From: Umezawaea endophytica
Lineage (GTDB): Bacteria > Actinomycetota > Actinomycetes > Mycobacteriales > Pseudonocardiaceae
Direction of reading: 5' to 3'
Assembly (NCBI RefSeq): GCF_025061645.1
Contig: NZ_JANYMP010000009.1
Span: forward strand, 15,434 to 79,433
Length of the DNA: 64,000 bases
Numbering within the stretch: the stretch's first letter is position 1; every line of letters begins with the position of its first letter. Positions 9,197-17,672 of the stretch are shown one piece after another. The translations under genes and the position numbers were made by a program. The notes under the pieces were generated by a model, which searched no databases, had not been told where the DNA came from, and saw nothing but the letters and a program-made list of their open reading frames with translations.

Positions 9197-9499
9197 TCAC
9201 GGCAGCTTCGACGCGACGACGTCGAGCTGCGCGATGTCGGGCGCCTTCGCGAAGAGCTCGTCGGCCCTTGCTCCGAGCGCCTGTCCGACCTTGCCTTGCA
9301 GGTGGGCCGTGCGGCCGGCGTCGTCGGGGAAGAAGTCGACGATCGCGAACGTCGTCGGTCCGAGCTTGAGGGCGAACCAGGCCACGGTGGCCGGTTCGTC
9401 CGCGACCAGTGAGCGACCGGCCGTGAGGAACTCCTCGACGTTTGTCTCCTTGCCCGGCAGCGCCTCCAGCATTACCAGCAGTCCCACGGTTACCGACAT
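9197..9499 (-). CDS. Antibiotic biosynthesis monooxygenase-type protein (ABM)
   Basis: A 100-aa single-domain protein of the ABM / putative quinol monooxygenase superfamily, a dimeric ferredoxin-like fold. It has the typical start VTVGLLVMLEALPGKE, a central segment about TVAWFALKLGPTTFAIVDFF and the length normal for the family. Members oxidise quinols or polyketides without cofactor, or serve as stress-related small proteins; the substrate here is unknown. It is convergent with the PucR gene, 29 bp away, and the gap contains a short G/C-rich inverted repeat that may terminate both. Confidence 0.82.
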   Translation of the reverse strand: MSVTVGLLVMLEALPGKETNVEEFLTAGRSLVADEPATVAWFALKLGPTTFAIVDFFPDDAGRTAHLQGKVGQALGARADELFAKAPDIAQLDVVASKLP

Positions 9500-9633
9500 G
9501 TCGCTCTCCTCGGGTTCCTTCGATCTCTGGTTCTCGATCTCTGTGGGGACCGAGCATGGGGGATGCGGGCGGGTACACGCATCGGCCCGTCAGGCCGGAT
9601 CCGGAGGGTGTCGTTGGGCGTGCCGGGCCAGGA

Positions 9634-9801
9634 TCACCCCGCGCCCTGCTCAGCGCTCCCGGCCCGGCCCCGGCGGAGCTCGCGGCGTTCGTGCACGTCG
9701 AGCCCTCCCCAGACCCCGTCGTTCGACGCGTGGAACTGGGCCGAGTGCAGGCACTCCGGCCGGACCGGACAGCGCTGGCGGACCGCCTTCGCCCAGGTCA
9801 C
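9634..9801 (-). pseudogene. WhiB-family regulator remnant
   Basis: This minus-strand stretch encodes the C-terminal half of a WhiB-like iron-sulfur regulator: a CPVRPEC cluster motif, then GVWGGLDVHERRELRR, the diagnostic WhiB GVWGG turn. A TAG lies directly before the GTG at 9801 and no N-terminal half with the first cluster Cys is visible upstream. The Cys that normally precedes the CPVR motif (V-C-x-x-C) is Arg. Two of four cluster ligands are therefore missing and the remnant cannot assemble a normal [4Fe-4S] cluster. It is the only recognisable content of the 9.5-10.06 kb gap. Confidence 0.78.
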
Positions 9802-10064
9802 CTACCGCTCCGATCACGACGGTCCTGGCGAGTTCGCCAGGCAGTGCAGATGCGCATCGAGCCGTTCGATCTCGGCTCCGGCCGCCTGTTCGAGGAGAAG
9901 GAGGACAGGTGCGTCCGCGGTGTTCCGGTGCCAGGCGCCTCCTGGACCGGCTCGCGGCCCCAGACTTCGCCCTGCCGGGCTGAAGCGGTGTCGCTGATCC
10001 CACCCGCAGCATGGAACGCGGACCGGGACGTGCAACACCACCGACCGCACCGGAAAGGATCGCC

Positions 10065-11219
10065 ATGAAGGCAGTCGTGTACCAGGGCCCGGAGGACATC
10101 GCCGTCACCGATGTGCCGGACGCCCGGATCGAGGACCCGAACGACATCCTCGTCCGCATCACCACCACCAACATCTGCGGATCCGACCTGCACATGTACG
10201 AGGGCCGGACGAGTTTCGAGACCGGGCGGACCTTCGGCCACGAGAACATGGGCGAGGTCGTCGAGGTCGGGGACGCCGTGCGCAAGGTGAAGGTCGGCGA
10301 GTACGTCGTGTTGCCGTTCAACGTCTCCTGCGGGTTCTGCAAGAACTGCGAACGCGGCCTCACCAACTACTGCCTCACCATGCAGCCCGAACCGTCCTTC
10401 GCCGGGGCGGCCTTCGGGTTCGCCGACATGGGTCCCTACCAGGGCGGGCAGGCCGAACTGCTGCGTGTGCCGTACGGCGACTTCATGGCCCTGCGCCTGG
10501 GCGAGGACGCCGCCGAGCGCCAAACCGACTACGTGATGCTGGCGGACATCTTCCCCACCGGTTACCACGCCACCGAGATGGCGGGGGTCAAGCCCGGTGA
10601 TCAGACGGTGATCATGGGTGGCGGCCCGGTCGGGCTGATGGCCGCCTACTCCGCGATCCTCAAGGGCGCTGGCCGGGTATGGGTCGTGGACCGGCACCCG
10701 GACCGGTTGGCGCTCGCGGAGAAGATCGGCGCCATCCCGATTGACGACTCCGCGCAGGACCCGGTCGAGGTCATCAAGGACGCCACGCTCGGACTCGGTG
10801 CCGACAACGGCTGCGAGTGCGTCGGGTACCAGGCCCACGACCCGCAGGGCAACGAGGACGGCGCCCTGACCCTCAACACACTGATCGACGCTGTTCGGTT
10901 CACCGGGAAGATCGGTTGCGTCGGGGTGTTCGTCCCGAGCGACCCCGGAGGCCGGGAGAAGCAGCGGGCAGGCGAGCTCGAGGCCGAGGGCAAGCTGGCG
11001 TTGGACTTCGGGATGATGTGGTTCAAGGGGCAGACGATCGGCACCGGGCAGTGTCCGGTGAAGAAGTACAACCGCGCACTGCGGGATCTGATCGCGGGCG
11101 GAAGGGCACACCCGGGCTTCATCGTCTCCCACGAACTACCACTCGACAGGGCACCCGAGGCATACCGCAACTTCGACCGACGGGAAAAGGGGTGGACCAA
11201 GGTCGTGCTGCACCCCTGA
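10065..11219 (+). CDS. Zinc-dependent alcohol dehydrogenase, formaldehyde dehydrogenase-like
   Basis: A 384-aa medium-chain dehydrogenase most like the glutathione-independent formaldehyde dehydrogenase group. C38 (in NICGSDLH) and H59-E60 (FGHEN) are catalytic-zinc ligands. C89, C92, C95 and C103 form the structural zinc site. The Rossmann motif GGGPVG (about 186-191) binds NAD. It would oxidise formaldehyde or another small aldehyde or alcohol in the cytoplasm. ATG 10065 is preceded by GGAAAGGA at a good distance. A 14-bp perfect hairpin follows the stop codon. It lies between the PucR regulator and an aldo/keto reductase, consistent with an aldehyde-detoxification group. Confidence 0.9.
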   Translation: MKAVVYQGPEDIAVTDVPDARIEDPNDILVRITTTNICGSDLHMYEGRTSFETGRTFGHENMGEVVEVGDAVRKVKVGEYVVLPFNVSCGFCKNCERGLTNYCLTMQPEPSFAGAAFGFADMGPYQGGQAELLRVPYGDFMALRLGEDAAERQTDYVMLADIFPTGYHATEMAGVKPGDQTVIMGGGPVGLMAAYSAILKGAGRVWVVDRHPDRLALAEKIGAIPIDDSAQDPVEVIKDATLGLGADNGCECVGYQAHDPQGNEDGALTLNTLIDAVRFTGKIGCVGVFVPSDPGGREKQRAGELEAEGKLALDFGMMWFKGQTIGTGQCPVKKYNRALRDLIAGGRAHPGFIVSHELPLDRAPEAYRNFDRREKGWTKVVLHP

Positions 11220-11232
11220 GGGCCGGTCCGTT

Positions 11233-11264
11233 GCCGTCGGTCGGGCCCGTGCCCGACCGACGGC
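11233..11264 (+). terminator. Strong stem-loop after the dehydrogenase gene
   Basis: The arms GCCGTCGGTCGGGC and GCCCGACCGACGGC form 14 perfect pairs around a 4-nt CCGT loop, 13 bp after the stop codon. There is no long T run, which is normal for actinomycete terminators. Confidence 0.8.
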
Positions 11265-11780
11265 CCACCTTTGCTTCAGCACCACCGGGAGCCATGTCGT
11301 GGAGCAGGATTGGGCTGGTCACCTTTTCGTCGCACTGAGCACCGCAGCCTGCGACCTACGTCTGGCGTGGCGAACATTCGGTCAGGCTCAGGCGGGCCAA
11401 CCACGACTTACAAGATCAACCAAGCCTGCGCCGGTCGCTCATTCCGGTATCCGGGGCGCAGGAGGCGGGGGAAGTGCGGCCACCGCGCCGCCGAGTCCGC
11501 CGTGCGGGCCGGGAGCGGATCGCTGGGCGCTCTGGTTCGGATCTTCCTACCGCCGGTCTCATCACCGACACCGATCGACTCGGTCGACTTCAGGAAGCGG
11601 ACGAACCGCTACCCGATAGCCTGCTCGGAGAACTCCTCTAGTGACGTGCCACAAAACGTTGACCCGATAATCGATCGGTTCGGGTGATCGGCCAGGCTGG
11701 TCTCGCACGTCGAGTGCGGCAGCAGCAGTAAGCCGCGCCCCGACTTGCTTTTGACTGCGCCATCAACCGGAGGCGATGAC
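11265..11780. other. Intergenic region, no gene recognised
   Basis: About 500 bp between the dehydrogenase terminator and the aldo/keto reductase. Short frames exist on both strands but none shows a recognisable domain. GGAGG at 11769-11773 is the ribosome-binding site for GTG 11781. Confidence 0.4.
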
Positions 11781-12749
11781 GTGGAGTACGCACGGTTGGG
11801 CGACACCGGTCTGAAGGTGAGCCGGATCGGGCTGGGCTGCATGAGCTACGGCGACCCGGCCGCCGGACTGCACCGGTGGACCTTGGACGAGGACGGCGCG
11901 GCCCCGTTCTTCCGGCAGGCCGTCGAACTGGGCGTCACGTTCTGGGACACCGCGAACGTCTACCAGGGCGGCACCTCGGAGGAACTGGTCGGGCGGGCGA
12001 TCACCACGTTCTCCCGCCGCGAGGATGTCGTGCTCGCCACCAAGGTCAGCGGGCGGATGCACGACGGCCCCGGCGGCAGCGGCCTGTCCCGCAAGGCGAT
12101 CCTCGAACAGGTCGACGCCTCGCTGCGGCGGCTGGGCACCGACCACGTCGACGTCTACTACGTCCACCGCTTCGACCCCGAGACGCCCGTCGCGGAAACC
12201 ATGGCCACCCTGGACGGCCTGGTCAGGGCGGGCAAGGTCCGCTACCTCGGCGCGTCGTCGATGTGGGCCTGGCAGTTCGCCAAGATGCAGCACGTCGCCG
12301 TGGTGAACGGGTGGACGGCGTTCTCCGCGATGCAAGACCAGTACAACGTGCTCAAGCGGGAAGAGGAGCGGGACATGATCCCGATGTGCCTCGACCAGGG
12401 CGTCGGCCTGACCCCGTACTCACCGCTGGCCAAGGGCAGGGCGGCGCGACCGTGGGGCGAACAGACCGCGCGGTCGTCGTCGGACACCGTGGCCAAGGCC
12501 TTCGACCGGGCCGCCGACCAGCCGGTCGTGGACGCCGTCCAGCAGGTCGCCGAAGCCCGCGGGGTCCCGATGGCGCAGGTCGCGCTGGCGTGGCTGCTGT
12601 CCAAGCCGGTCGTGTCCTGCCCGATCGTGGGCGCGACGAAGCCGAACCACCTGTCGGACGCCGTCGCGGCCCTGGACCTCGCGCTCACCGCCGAGGAGAT
12701 CAGCGCGCTGGAGGAGTCCTACACACCCCAGGACAACTACTGGTGGTGA
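11781..12749 (+). CDS. Aldo/keto reductase
   Basis: A 322-aa NADPH-dependent aldo/keto reductase with a TIM-barrel fold, reducing aldehydes or ketones to alcohols in the cytosol. The catalytic tetrad is present: D56 and Y61 (in FWDTANVY), K88 (in LATKVS) and H129 (in VYYVHR). The C-terminal cofactor loop (CPIVGATKPNHLSDA) is also clear. GTG 11781 is preferred because GGAGG lies 7 bp upstream and the family-typical sequence EYARLGDTGLKVSRIGLG starts there. The stop codon is convergent with an AraC regulator that may control it. Length is normal for the tas/AKR11-like subgroup. Confidence 0.92.
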   Translation: MEYARLGDTGLKVSRIGLGCMSYGDPAAGLHRWTLDEDGAAPFFRQAVELGVTFWDTANVYQGGTSEELVGRAITTFSRREDVVLATKVSGRMHDGPGGSGLSRKAILEQVDASLRRLGTDHVDVYYVHRFDPETPVAETMATLDGLVRAGKVRYLGASSMWAWQFAKMQHVAVVNGWTAFSAMQDQYNVLKREEERDMIPMCLDQGVGLTPYSPLAKGRAARPWGEQTARSSSDTVAKAFDRAADQPVVDAVQQVAEARGVPMAQVALAWLLSKPVVSCPIVGATKPNHLSDAVAALDLALTAEEISALEESYTPQDNYWW

Positions 12750-12857
12750 TGTCCTCCGGCTGCCCCCTGCGGACAACAGTCGGGCGAACACCGTTGGATG
12801 ACGGATGCACAGCTACGAAACCGTGCGTCGGGGACCTCCGAGGCGGATGAAGACGAT

Positions 12858-12915
12858 TCGTCAGGCGGATAGTGCCAGGCAGGCAGAGGCGCTTCACTGG
12901 ATGTGTGGATCTTGA
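12858..12915. repeat. 58-bp dispersed repeat, copy 1
   Basis: This segment is matched without gaps by 26040-26097. The first 21 nt are identical, and by eye about 48 of 58 agree overall. It lies in the spacer between the aldo/keto reductase and the AraC gene. The other copy follows the degraded PucR/MEDS pair. It could be the end of an extinct mobile element or a duplicated intergenic segment. No inverted partner was seen nearby. Confidence 0.65.
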
Positions 12916-13009
12916 ATCGTGCGAGGGCGGACTCGATACGCGGGACATCCGGTCGGCGGTCGCCCGCGACGTTGACGTGTTCGTCACCGGGAGCAGTGCC
13001 CCCTTGGGG

Positions 13010-13963
13010 TCACTGGTGTTTGCGGCTTCTTCTGAGCGTCTCGGACGGAGCCTCCCCGAACCGCTGTCGGTACGCGCCCGCGAACCGTCCCAAATGGACG
13101 AATCCCCAGGAGGTGGCGGCGTCGGTGACGGTCAGGCCCGGCGTCGCCGCTGTGAGGTCGTTGTGCACCCGGCCCAGTCTCACATCACGCAGATACCCTG
13201 TCGGCGACGCCCCGGTGTGCAACTGGAACCCGGCCTGCAGTGCTCGCGCCGACACCGCGACCGCCGCCGCCAGGGAGGTAGTGGTCGACGGCTCATGCGG
13301 TCGTTCCTCCAGCAGCTCCACGGCTTGGCGTACTGGCCCCCGTGGAATGCGGCGCGATGTCGCCAGGTCCTGGTGGTGATCGTGCCGCAGGGTGAGCAGG
13401 AGGCCGTCCAACACGAGTTGTTCCAGCGTGCGTGCCGCTAGGGGGTGGCGGCGCAGCAGTTCCGGCCCCTCGAACTCCCGCAGGAACGGGGCGAGCACGT
13501 CCAGTACGCCCCGCTGCGGTGCCGTCGCGAACCCGATCCGGTTCACCTGGTGCCCGAGCATGGCCGAGAGCCGTTGTTCCAGCGCCACCCGCTCCACCAT
13601 GAGGCACAGTTGCGCGCAGTCGGCGCTCCACTTGATCGACGCGGGCCGACCCGGTGGGTACGCGACAGTCTCGGCGGTACCGGCATCCACTGACTTGCGT
13701 CCGAACGACGACTGCGCACATCCCTCCACCGGCATGTCGAAGTGGTAGGCGACCGCGTCGGTCGTGCGCATGTCGACCTCTTGGCCGTACGCGAGGTAGG
13801 CGGCTGTGAGCGAGCCGAGCCGGACCGCGTTCAGCCGCATGTCGAGCCGTGTTTCGCGGCTTGTGGGCGAGATCTGGTGCGGCAGGAACACTCGGGTGAC
13901 CGAGTCCTCCGCCTCGTCGATCCGAGTCGCACGGGTCACCGGATGGTTGAGCAGTCTTTCCAC
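13010..13963 (-). CDS. AraC-family transcriptional regulator
   Basis: A 317-aa regulator with an AraC-binding-like N-terminal domain (residues about 20-190, with PVEGCAQSSFGRK) and a C-terminal double helix-turn-helix (about 215-315). The second helix-turn-helix ends in the hallmark GFVHLGRFAGAYRQRFGEAPSETLRR. The N-terminal half is typical of regulators of aromatic or xenobiotic catabolism. It is convergent with the aldo/keto reductase and divergent from the small gene at 14064. The inducer and targets cannot be read from the sequence. Confidence 0.9.
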   Translation of the reverse strand: MERLLNHPVTRATRIDEAEDSVTRVFLPHQISPTSRETRLDMRLNAVRLGSLTAAYLAYGQEVDMRTTDAVAYHFDMPVEGCAQSSFGRKSVDAGTAETVAYPPGRPASIKWSADCAQLCLMVERVALEQRLSAMLGHQVNRIGFATAPQRGVLDVLAPFLREFEGPELLRRHPLAARTLEQLVLDGLLLTLRHDHHQDLATSRRIPRGPVRQAVELLEERPHEPSTTTSLAAAVAVSARALQAGFQLHTGASPTGYLRDVRLGRVHNDLTAATPGLTVTDAATSWGFVHLGRFAGAYRQRFGEAPSETLRRSRKHQ

Positions 13964-14063
13964 GACTCACAGGATGCCTGAAGGGGGACGCTTGCGACGT
14001 AACCCAGAAGTTTGACGTGTTCTGCTGTTGGTGTCGACGAGGGATCATCACGGAGGGTGCTGA

Positions 14064-14393
14064 ATGGACGCACTGAGCGCTGCGGAGGCTTCGGACAGGT
14101 ATGGCAGGTTCCTCGAGGACCGTGGGTTCGTCATGCTGCGCGAGCACGGCGGCCTCGATTTCACGGCCGAGTCGGCCGGCGGTGTGCACACGGTCGTTGT
14201 CGTACCCCACTGCCTCACCGGTGTCGAAGTGAGCGAACTCCACAAGCCCGGCACGACCGTTGTCTTCTCCGGGCCGGTGGACCCGGAGCTCGTGGACCGT
14301 CTCACCATGTCCAACATTCCGGTCGTCTGGTGGAACGGCTCGATCTGGAACGGGTCGGGCTCGGCCTACGCGGCGGGCATGACGTCGATGTGA
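14064..14393 (+). CDS. Small hypothetical protein
   Basis: A 109-aa protein with a good ribosome-binding site (CGGAGGG) before the ATG. The composition is that of a soluble alpha/beta protein: LREHGGLDFTAESAGG early, and WWNGSIWNGSGSAYAAGM near the C-terminus. I recognise no family. It is divergent from the AraC gene and convergent with the end of the stress operon, with 34 bp between the stop codons. Confidence 0.6.
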   Translation: MDALSAAEASDRYGRFLEDRGFVMLREHGGLDFTAESAGGVHTVVVVPHCLTGVEVSELHKPGTTVVFSGPVDPELVDRLTMSNIPVVWWNGSIWNGSGSAYAAGMTSM

Positions 14394-14427
14394 CGGGAGT
14401 CGGCGCTCGAACTACGCGCGAAGTCGC

Positions 14428-15333
14428 TCAGATCGAGCCGACGAGCGGGCCTGTTCGGACGCGGTAGACGCGTGACGGCGTGCGTGTCTCGCGGTGCGAT
14501 CGGCGGACCAACGACCAAAGCCACAGCAGGCCGACGACGGAGATCAGCGCCAGACCCAGCCAGGTGGCCGCGGTGTAGGCGGTGACCTGGGTCGGCGTCG
14601 GCTCGGGAACGGCGCCGCGCAGCAGGACCTCGTACTGCCACGGCTCGCCCGTCAGCGCCAAGGTGACGAGTACCGCGATCATCGACATCGAGTCCCACAG
14701 AGCGTGCAGCAGGGACACCCCGAGGAAGGCGAACACCAGCCGCCACGTCAGCACGAAGTGGCGCCGGGTGCTCCACGCGAAGAGCGTGCCGCCGAGTATC
14801 GCCGTCCACAGGCCGTGCCCGACCGGTGCCAGCAGTCCGCGCAGCAGCTCGGTCGTCACCAGGTTCGACAGGGACAGCCCGGAGGCGGTGAACAACGAGG
14901 TGAGCGCGTACCCGGCGGACTCGAAGGCGGAGAAACCGAATCCGACCGACGCGCCGAGGATCATCCCGTCCCGCACGGATTTCACCGCGAGGTGCCTGGT
15001 CAGCAGCGCCAGCGCGCCGAGTTTCACGGCTTCCTCGATCAGGCCCACACCGACGTACATCCACACCGACGGGTTCAGCAGGTAGGCCTCGAGCGCGGAC
15101 GCGCCCAGCACTCCGAGCACACCGCCGACCACGAACGTGCGCAACACCAGCTCCGCGGTGATCTCGCCGGAGTCTCGGCGCTCGAACGCCCACGTCACGA
15201 AAGTCACCGGTACGAGGAAGCTGCCCAGCAGCACCAGCGTGGGGATCAGGATGGGGTTGCTGGTCAGGTAGGTGACACCCGCGGTGAGCATCCACAGCGC
15301 CAGGCCTGCCAGGAACAGTCGCCGCCAGGTCAT
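14428..15333 (-). CDS. PrsW-family intramembrane metalloprotease
   Basis: A 301-aa polytopic membrane protein with about eight hydrophobic segments. It carries all three PrsW-type motifs: EEAVK at 100-104 (EExxK), FSAFE at 134-138 (FxxxE) and HALWD later (HxxxD). PrsW peptidases of the CPBP/ABI group cleave membrane-bound anti-sigma factors; the substrate here is unknown. ATG 15333 gives a 4-bp ATGA overlap with the upstream oxidoreductase, so it is the last gene of the stress operon. A longer frame upstream of this ATG is only the shadow of the previous gene. Confidence 0.87.
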   Translation of the reverse strand: MTWRRLFLAGLALWMLTAGVTYLTSNPILIPTLVLLGSFLVPVTFVTWAFERRDSGEITAELVLRTFVVGGVLGVLGASALEAYLLNPSVWMYVGVGLIEEAVKLGALALLTRHLAVKSVRDGMILGASVGFGFSAFESAGYALTSLFTASGLSLSNLVTTELLRGLLAPVGHGLWTAILGGTLFAWSTRRHFVLTWRLVFAFLGVSLLHALWDSMSMIAVLVTLALTGEPWQYEVLLRGAVPEPTPTQVTAYTAATWLGLALISVVGLLWLWSLVRRSHRETRTPSRVYRVRTGPLVGSI

Positions 15334-17009
15334 GTCCTCGCTCCGAACGAGAGGTGTTCGTGGACGAGCCGGACCACCATCGCGCCCTCGCCGACCGCGG
15401 AGCCGACTCGTTTGATCGAACCGCTGCGCACGTCGCCGATCGCGAACACGCCCGGCCGGTTCGTCTCCAGCGGGAACGGTCTCCTTCCCCTGTGCCACCA
15501 GACGTCGTTGGTCGTGACGTGCTCACCGGTCCGGACGAAACCGTCCTCGTCGAGCGCGATCAGCGAGGAGAGCCAGGCGGTGCACGGGGTCGCGCCGATG
15601 AACACGAACAACGCCCGCACCGGCAGCGTGCGCCGGTGGCGGGTCTGGTTGTTCTCGACGACCAAGCCCTCGATCTCCTTGTCGCCCAGCAACTCCACGA
15701 TCTCGGTGCACAGCAGCACCTCGATCCGCGGATGCCGCATCACGCGGTCGACCAGGTAGCGGGACATGTTCTTGTTCAGGTCGGCGTCGCGCACCACCAG
15801 GTGGACGCCGGGCACCCGGTCGGCGAGGAACACGGCCGCCTGGCCCGCCGAGTTGCCCCCACCCACGATCGCGACCGGGTTCGCCTGGCACGTACGGGCT
15901 TCGTGGATCGTGGCGGCGTAGTGCACGCTGGTCGCCTCGAAGTCGGCGAGCCGGGGCAGGGCGAGCCTGCGGTAGCGCGCGCCCGTCGCGATCACCAGCG
16001 ATCGCGTCCGGACCTGTGACGAGTTGTCGAAGCCCACCACGTAGTGCCCGTCGCGCGGGGAGAACGTGACCGCCTCCACCGACACGTTCACCGGCACGCC
16101 GAACTTCTCCGCCTGCAGCACCGCGCGTTCGGCGAGTTCCGGGCCGGAGATGCCTGCCGGGAAACCCAGGTAGTTCTCGATCCGCGACGTCGTGCCGGCC
16201 TGGCCGCCTGCCGCGATCGAGTCGACGGCCACCACGTCGAGCCCGTCCGCCGCGCCGTACACGACGGCCGCGAGGCCGCCGGGGCCCGCGCCGACCACGA
16301 GCAGGTCGGTCATGTCGTTCGGGGGAGACGACGCGTGCAGACCCAGCACCTGAGCCAGTTCCCGGTTGCTCGGGTTGCGCAGCGCCTCACCGCCGGGAAC
16401 CACCACCACGGGGGTCTCGTCGATGGTGACGCCGAACCGGCGCAGCAGTTCCTCGGCGTCGGTGTCCGTGTCCGTGTCGACCAACCGGTGCGGGATCCGG
16501 TTGCGCGCGGCGAACTCCAGCAGCCGTTTGGTGTCCGGTGAGAAGCACGAGCCGACGATCTGCAGTCCGCTACCCCTGCCGATCAGCACCGCCCGGCGCA
16601 TCAGGTACGCGCGCAGGACCAGGTCGCCCAGCACGGAGTCGCCGCGCACCAGTTCGCTCAGCCGGTCCGCGGACAGCTGGACGACCTCGCCCGGCTGTGC
16701 GACGACGGTCGTCACGAACGACGGCTGCCCTTCCAGCAGACCGAGTTCGCCGAGGAACCGGCCAGGCCCGTGCACCCGCACGACCTCGCCGTGCTCCAGC
16801 GCCTGCACAACACCGCTGACGATCACGAAGAAGTCGTGGCCGCGGTCGCCCTCGGCGTACAGCACCTCTGCCTCTCGTGTCGGACGCCGTGTCCCGTACC
16901 GCGCTACCTGGTCGATCTGGTAGCCGTCGAGGCGGGGGAAAGCACCGTGCTCGTCTGGTGTTTCCCGCAGCCCTGGTGAAAGCTCGTCAGACGAAAGCTT
17001 GATGGACAT
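15330..17009 (-). CDS. cNMP-binding / glutaredoxin-like / FAD oxidoreductase fusion
   Basis: A 559-aa three-part protein. Residues about 25-140 form a cyclic-nucleotide-binding beta-roll (GRFLGELGLLEGQPSF). Residues about 148-228 resemble a glutaredoxin-like fold with a single Cys in IVGSCFSPD. Residues 233-559 form a thioredoxin-reductase-like FAD/NAD(P)H oxidoreductase with VVGAGPGGLAA and VAIVGGGNSAGQAAVF. The CxxC of true thioredoxin reductases is replaced by VHYAATIHEARTC, which seems usual for this subfamily. It may pass electrons to a thiol partner under cNMP control. It overlaps its neighbours by 4 bp and 23 bp. A thioredoxin is three genes upstream. Confidence 0.88.
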   Translation of the reverse strand: MSIKLSSDELSPGLRETPDEHGAFPRLDGYQIDQVARYGTRRPTREAEVLYAEGDRGHDFFVIVSGVVQALEHGEVVRVHGPGRFLGELGLLEGQPSFVTTVVAQPGEVVQLSADRLSELVRGDSVLGDLVLRAYLMRRAVLIGRGSGLQIVGSCFSPDTKRLLEFAARNRIPHRLVDTDTDTDAEELLRRFGVTIDETPVVVVPGGEALRNPSNRELAQVLGLHASSPPNDMTDLLVVGAGPGGLAAVVYGAADGLDVVAVDSIAAGGQAGTTSRIENYLGFPAGISGPELAERAVLQAEKFGVPVNVSVEAVTFSPRDGHYVVGFDNSSQVRTRSLVIATGARYRRLALPRLADFEATSVHYAATIHEARTCQANPVAIVGGGNSAGQAAVFLADRVPGVHLVVRDADLNKNMSRYLVDRVMRHPRIEVLLCTEIVELLGDKEIEGLVVENNQTRHRRTLPVRALFVFIGATPCTAWLSSLIALDEDGFVRTGEHVTTNDVWWHRGRRPFPLETNRPGVFAIGDVRSGSIKRVGSAVGEGAMVVRLVHEHLSFGART

Positions 17010-17250
17010 AGCACCACCGCCAGTTCTCGCCGGGTTCCATGGAACGCACGATCGGGTGGCCGATGTCGAAAGCGTGCCTGCGCGCGTGCTTCATCGGCGA
17101 GGAGTCGCAGCAGCCGACGTGCCCACAGGTGAGGCACAGTCGCAGATGGACCCAGGGGGTGCCCGCGATGAGGCACTCCCGGCAGCCTTGAGGGGTCTGC
17201 GGCACGACGTTGCTCACGAGTGCGAGGTGTTCATCCACGACCGTGGTCAT
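16987..17250 (-). CDS. UBP-type zinc finger protein
   Basis: An 87-aa protein that is almost entirely a ZnF-UBP domain. The ligands are C23, C26, C39, C42, C47/C48 and H44, H55, H59, H65, in the order GCRECL, LCLTCGHVGCCDSS, HARRHAFDIGHP. In eukaryotes this fold binds the free C-terminus of ubiquitin. Bacterial stand-alone copies are common in actinobacteria but lack a known ligand. ATG 17250 gives an ATGA overlap with doxX; an upstream ATG at 17307 lies inside the previous gene and adds a non-conserved extension. It overlaps the oxidoreductase gene by 23 bp. Confidence 0.88.
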   Translation of the reverse strand: MTTVVDEHLALVSNVVPQTPQGCRECLIAGTPWVHLRLCLTCGHVGCCDSSPMKHARRHAFDIGHPIVRSMEPGENWRWCYVHQAFV

Positions 17251-17672
17251 CGGTCCTCCCGCGTCACGTCGTCGAGCACCAGCGACAGACCGATCCCCAG
17301 CAACCACACGTCCTTCGCCAGCGAGATGCCCTGTTCGGTCGGTCGCAGGCTGCGTTCCCGTCGCATCCCCGGTGTCTTCAGGTAGAGCCCCAGCAACCCG
17401 CCGGCGAACCCGGCGAGCGCGGCACCGGCGATGACCGCGGGCACCAGTGGAACGAGCAGCGCCACGCCGGTCGCGATCTCCCCGGCCGCGAGCAGCCTCG
17501 TGAACCGCTGGGCGTCCAGCTTGCCCAGCACCGGGTACGTGGTCGCGGCGAAGCCTTGCAACGACTCGGCGGTCTGCCGATCGGCGTGCAGCTTGCCGAG
17601 TCCCGAGTTGAGCACGTACGCGCCCGTGGTGACGCGCGCGGGCAGTTGTCGCAGCAGAGATCGGCTGATCAT
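17247..17672 (-). CDS. DoxX-family membrane protein
   Basis: A 141-aa inner-membrane protein with about four hydrophobic helices and the DoxX-type pattern (VLNSGLGKL near residue 21, TRLLAAGEIATGVALL near 58). Actinobacterial DoxX proteins have been linked to oxidative-stress complexes with thiol and superoxide enzymes. That fits its position between thioredoxin and the FAD oxidoreductase. It overlaps the neighbouring genes by 4 bp on each side, so translation is probably coupled. Confidence 0.85.
   Translation of the reverse strand: MISRSLLRQLPARVTTGAYVLNSGLGKLHADRQTAESLQGFAATTYPVLGKLDAQRFTRLLAAGEIATGVALLVPLVPAVIAGAALAGFAGGLLGLYLKTPGMRRERSLRPTEQGISLAKDVWLLGIGLSLVLDDVTREDR

Noticed and set aside
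9798-11132. Long minus-strand frame opposite the formaldehyde-dehydrogenase-like gene
   Set aside because: It is an antisense shadow caused by high third-position GC; the plus strand has full zinc and NAD motifs.
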